Assembly: GCA_013397865.1 (NCBI GenBank)
Contig: VZTI01005238.1
Coordinates: 62,001 to 126,000, forward strand
DNA length: 64,000 nt
Origin: Struthidea cinerea
Lineage: Eukaryota; Chordata; Aves; Passeriformes; Corcoracidae
Direction of reading: 5' to 3'
Position 1 is the stretch's first letter. Every line of letters begins with the position of its first letter. The position numbers and the translations under genes are program-made. Below are positions 62,778 through 64,000 of the stretch, one piece after another. The notes beneath the pieces were generated by a model. The model was not told the DNA's origin. It searched no databases and worked only from the letters and a program-made list of their open reading frames with translations.

Positions 62778-64000
62778 CTACAGCCATTAGATAAACGAAA
62801 GATATAGCAAAGAACTAGAAGACATTACTCATAAAATGACAAACGCTAGAGATCCTAAGCAGCGTCAATTACCGTTATGATCAGGGATGCAAAAGTGCTT
62901 TGTTGACAGAAGCAAAAGGAAAATACTAAGTAGGGAAAATGTGGCTTTTTAGTATCTCTTGGGATGAGGTCCACTGGGTTCCTATCAGGGTATTAAAACA
63001 AATAACTTTGAAAGTTGTGGCACTTCAAGAAAAATGTTCTGTATCTCCAACATGCAGAAGTGAAAATGACATGCAGTCATGCTCTGACCTCTGTTTTTGA
63101 TCAAAATTCTCTATGAATTTCATGTATATTTTATTTTGATGCTCTATTAGTTGCTTATGGTGATTCACCACAGAAATGGTAATTATAGGATATAAAGAAT
63201 TTTTTTGTTGAGTGTGGTGGTGTTTGGTTTTAAGTTACATTTATAATTTTAGGCTTTTAACAGACTAAAATAAGAGAGAATAGAATAGAAGATAAACATA
63301 CAAAATACTTTCTGAAATTAATTTTATTATATAGAGCTGTTAAATGATAATAGTTACCAAACCCTGGCCTTGGAAATAAACTTACAGATTACATCTTAAT
63401 AGTATGGTAGGAGAATTGTGTGCAATTCTGTTCCATAACCAGAAATGTAATTTAAAAGGGATTAAGACTGCTGTGATATCCACTCAATGCAAGGCAGGCA
63501 AGGAAAAGCAGGCCAAAGGAAAGCTCTTAACTGTTAACTTAAAACCCACACAGCAAGTTTCCACTAATACAGAGTGCTTCAGCATATTCACATATTCACC
63601 ATCAGGCAAAAAAACATACTCTACGTAATATATAAATCTTTAGCAGGGTCTGCCTTCCACTCGCAAGATGTTACTAAAAACCTGATCTCAACTTCCATTT
63701 TAGAAGCATTTCTACACCTGAGTATATTTAAGTTTGGAATATAAAATTCCTTTTTCTCCTGAAAGCATTTTTAAGGAATAAATCTGTTTTGAGGAACATA
63801 CATTTCAATATTTGAACTTGAATTTTATAATTTATCATAGTAAACAAGAATAAAAATATTTAAAATTAAATCAAAATCATGGCTTTCCACCTCATTTTTC
63901 TTCAGAGAATGAATAGATTAAGTGTGGAATACACTTCAAAAGATTCATTCACCCTAGTTCAAGACGGGTTTATCAAGACTTGAACCACTTGCAGCAAGCC
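62778..64000. other. Gene-free AT-rich DNA
   Basis: I see no gene, repeat family or structured element in the last 1.2 kb. A 74-codon frame at 63404-63628 has no recognisable feature. Confidence 0.7.

Overview
The window is a songbird-like (passerine) stretch of nuclear DNA in which I find no host gene that I can name. The bird assignment rests on repeats read directly in the sequence. There are several CR1 LINE fragments with the avian CR1 3' end. Two short elements have a tRNA-Ile-type head joined to a CR1-like tail, the structure of the songbird SINE family TguSINE1. Three long terminal repeats (LTRs) look like solo copies of endogenous retroviruses. The background is AT-rich with very few CpGs and many short A/T runs, as expected of a bird gene desert or a very large intron. 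There are no bacterial genes, rRNA, intact tRNA genes or CRISPR arrays.

Layout: 1-13,221 is unique-looking AT-rich DNA with a few short tandem duplications and one 18-bp perfect palindrome. A 5'-truncated CR1 lies at 13,222-13,422 on the minus strand. 13,423-35,990 is again gene-free, with a 22-bp perfect palindrome near 17,040, one protein-like minus-strand open frame near 19,600-20,110 and one ambiguous base at 14,310. At 35,997-36,670 is a minus-strand solo LTR with a perfect 6-bp target duplication and a very CpG-rich 3' part. LTR-like unique DNA follows, then a long old CR1 (about 37,290-38,056, plus strand).

The two SINEs lie at about 40,168-40,293 and 44,667-44,799, with an exon-like segment (41,274-41,424) and a CR1 scrap between them. 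Around 46.6-48.6 kb are three weak coding-like or CpG-rich segments that I cannot identify. At 49,351-50,270 a CR1 reverse-transcriptase fragment is split by an LTR, a clear nested insertion. A second, unrecognised LTR-like repeat is at about 50,790-51,302. 51,303-61,657 holds simple repeats, including a long heptamer tract at 52,371. A third, 1.1-kb CpG-rich solo LTR fills 61,658-62,772, and the rest is featureless.

I see no multi-gene system. The best supported stories are about mobile-element history: a nested insertion that gives a relative date, and two LTRs with crisp target-site duplications that plant CpG-rich islands in an AT-rich desert. The possible exons are hypotheses only.
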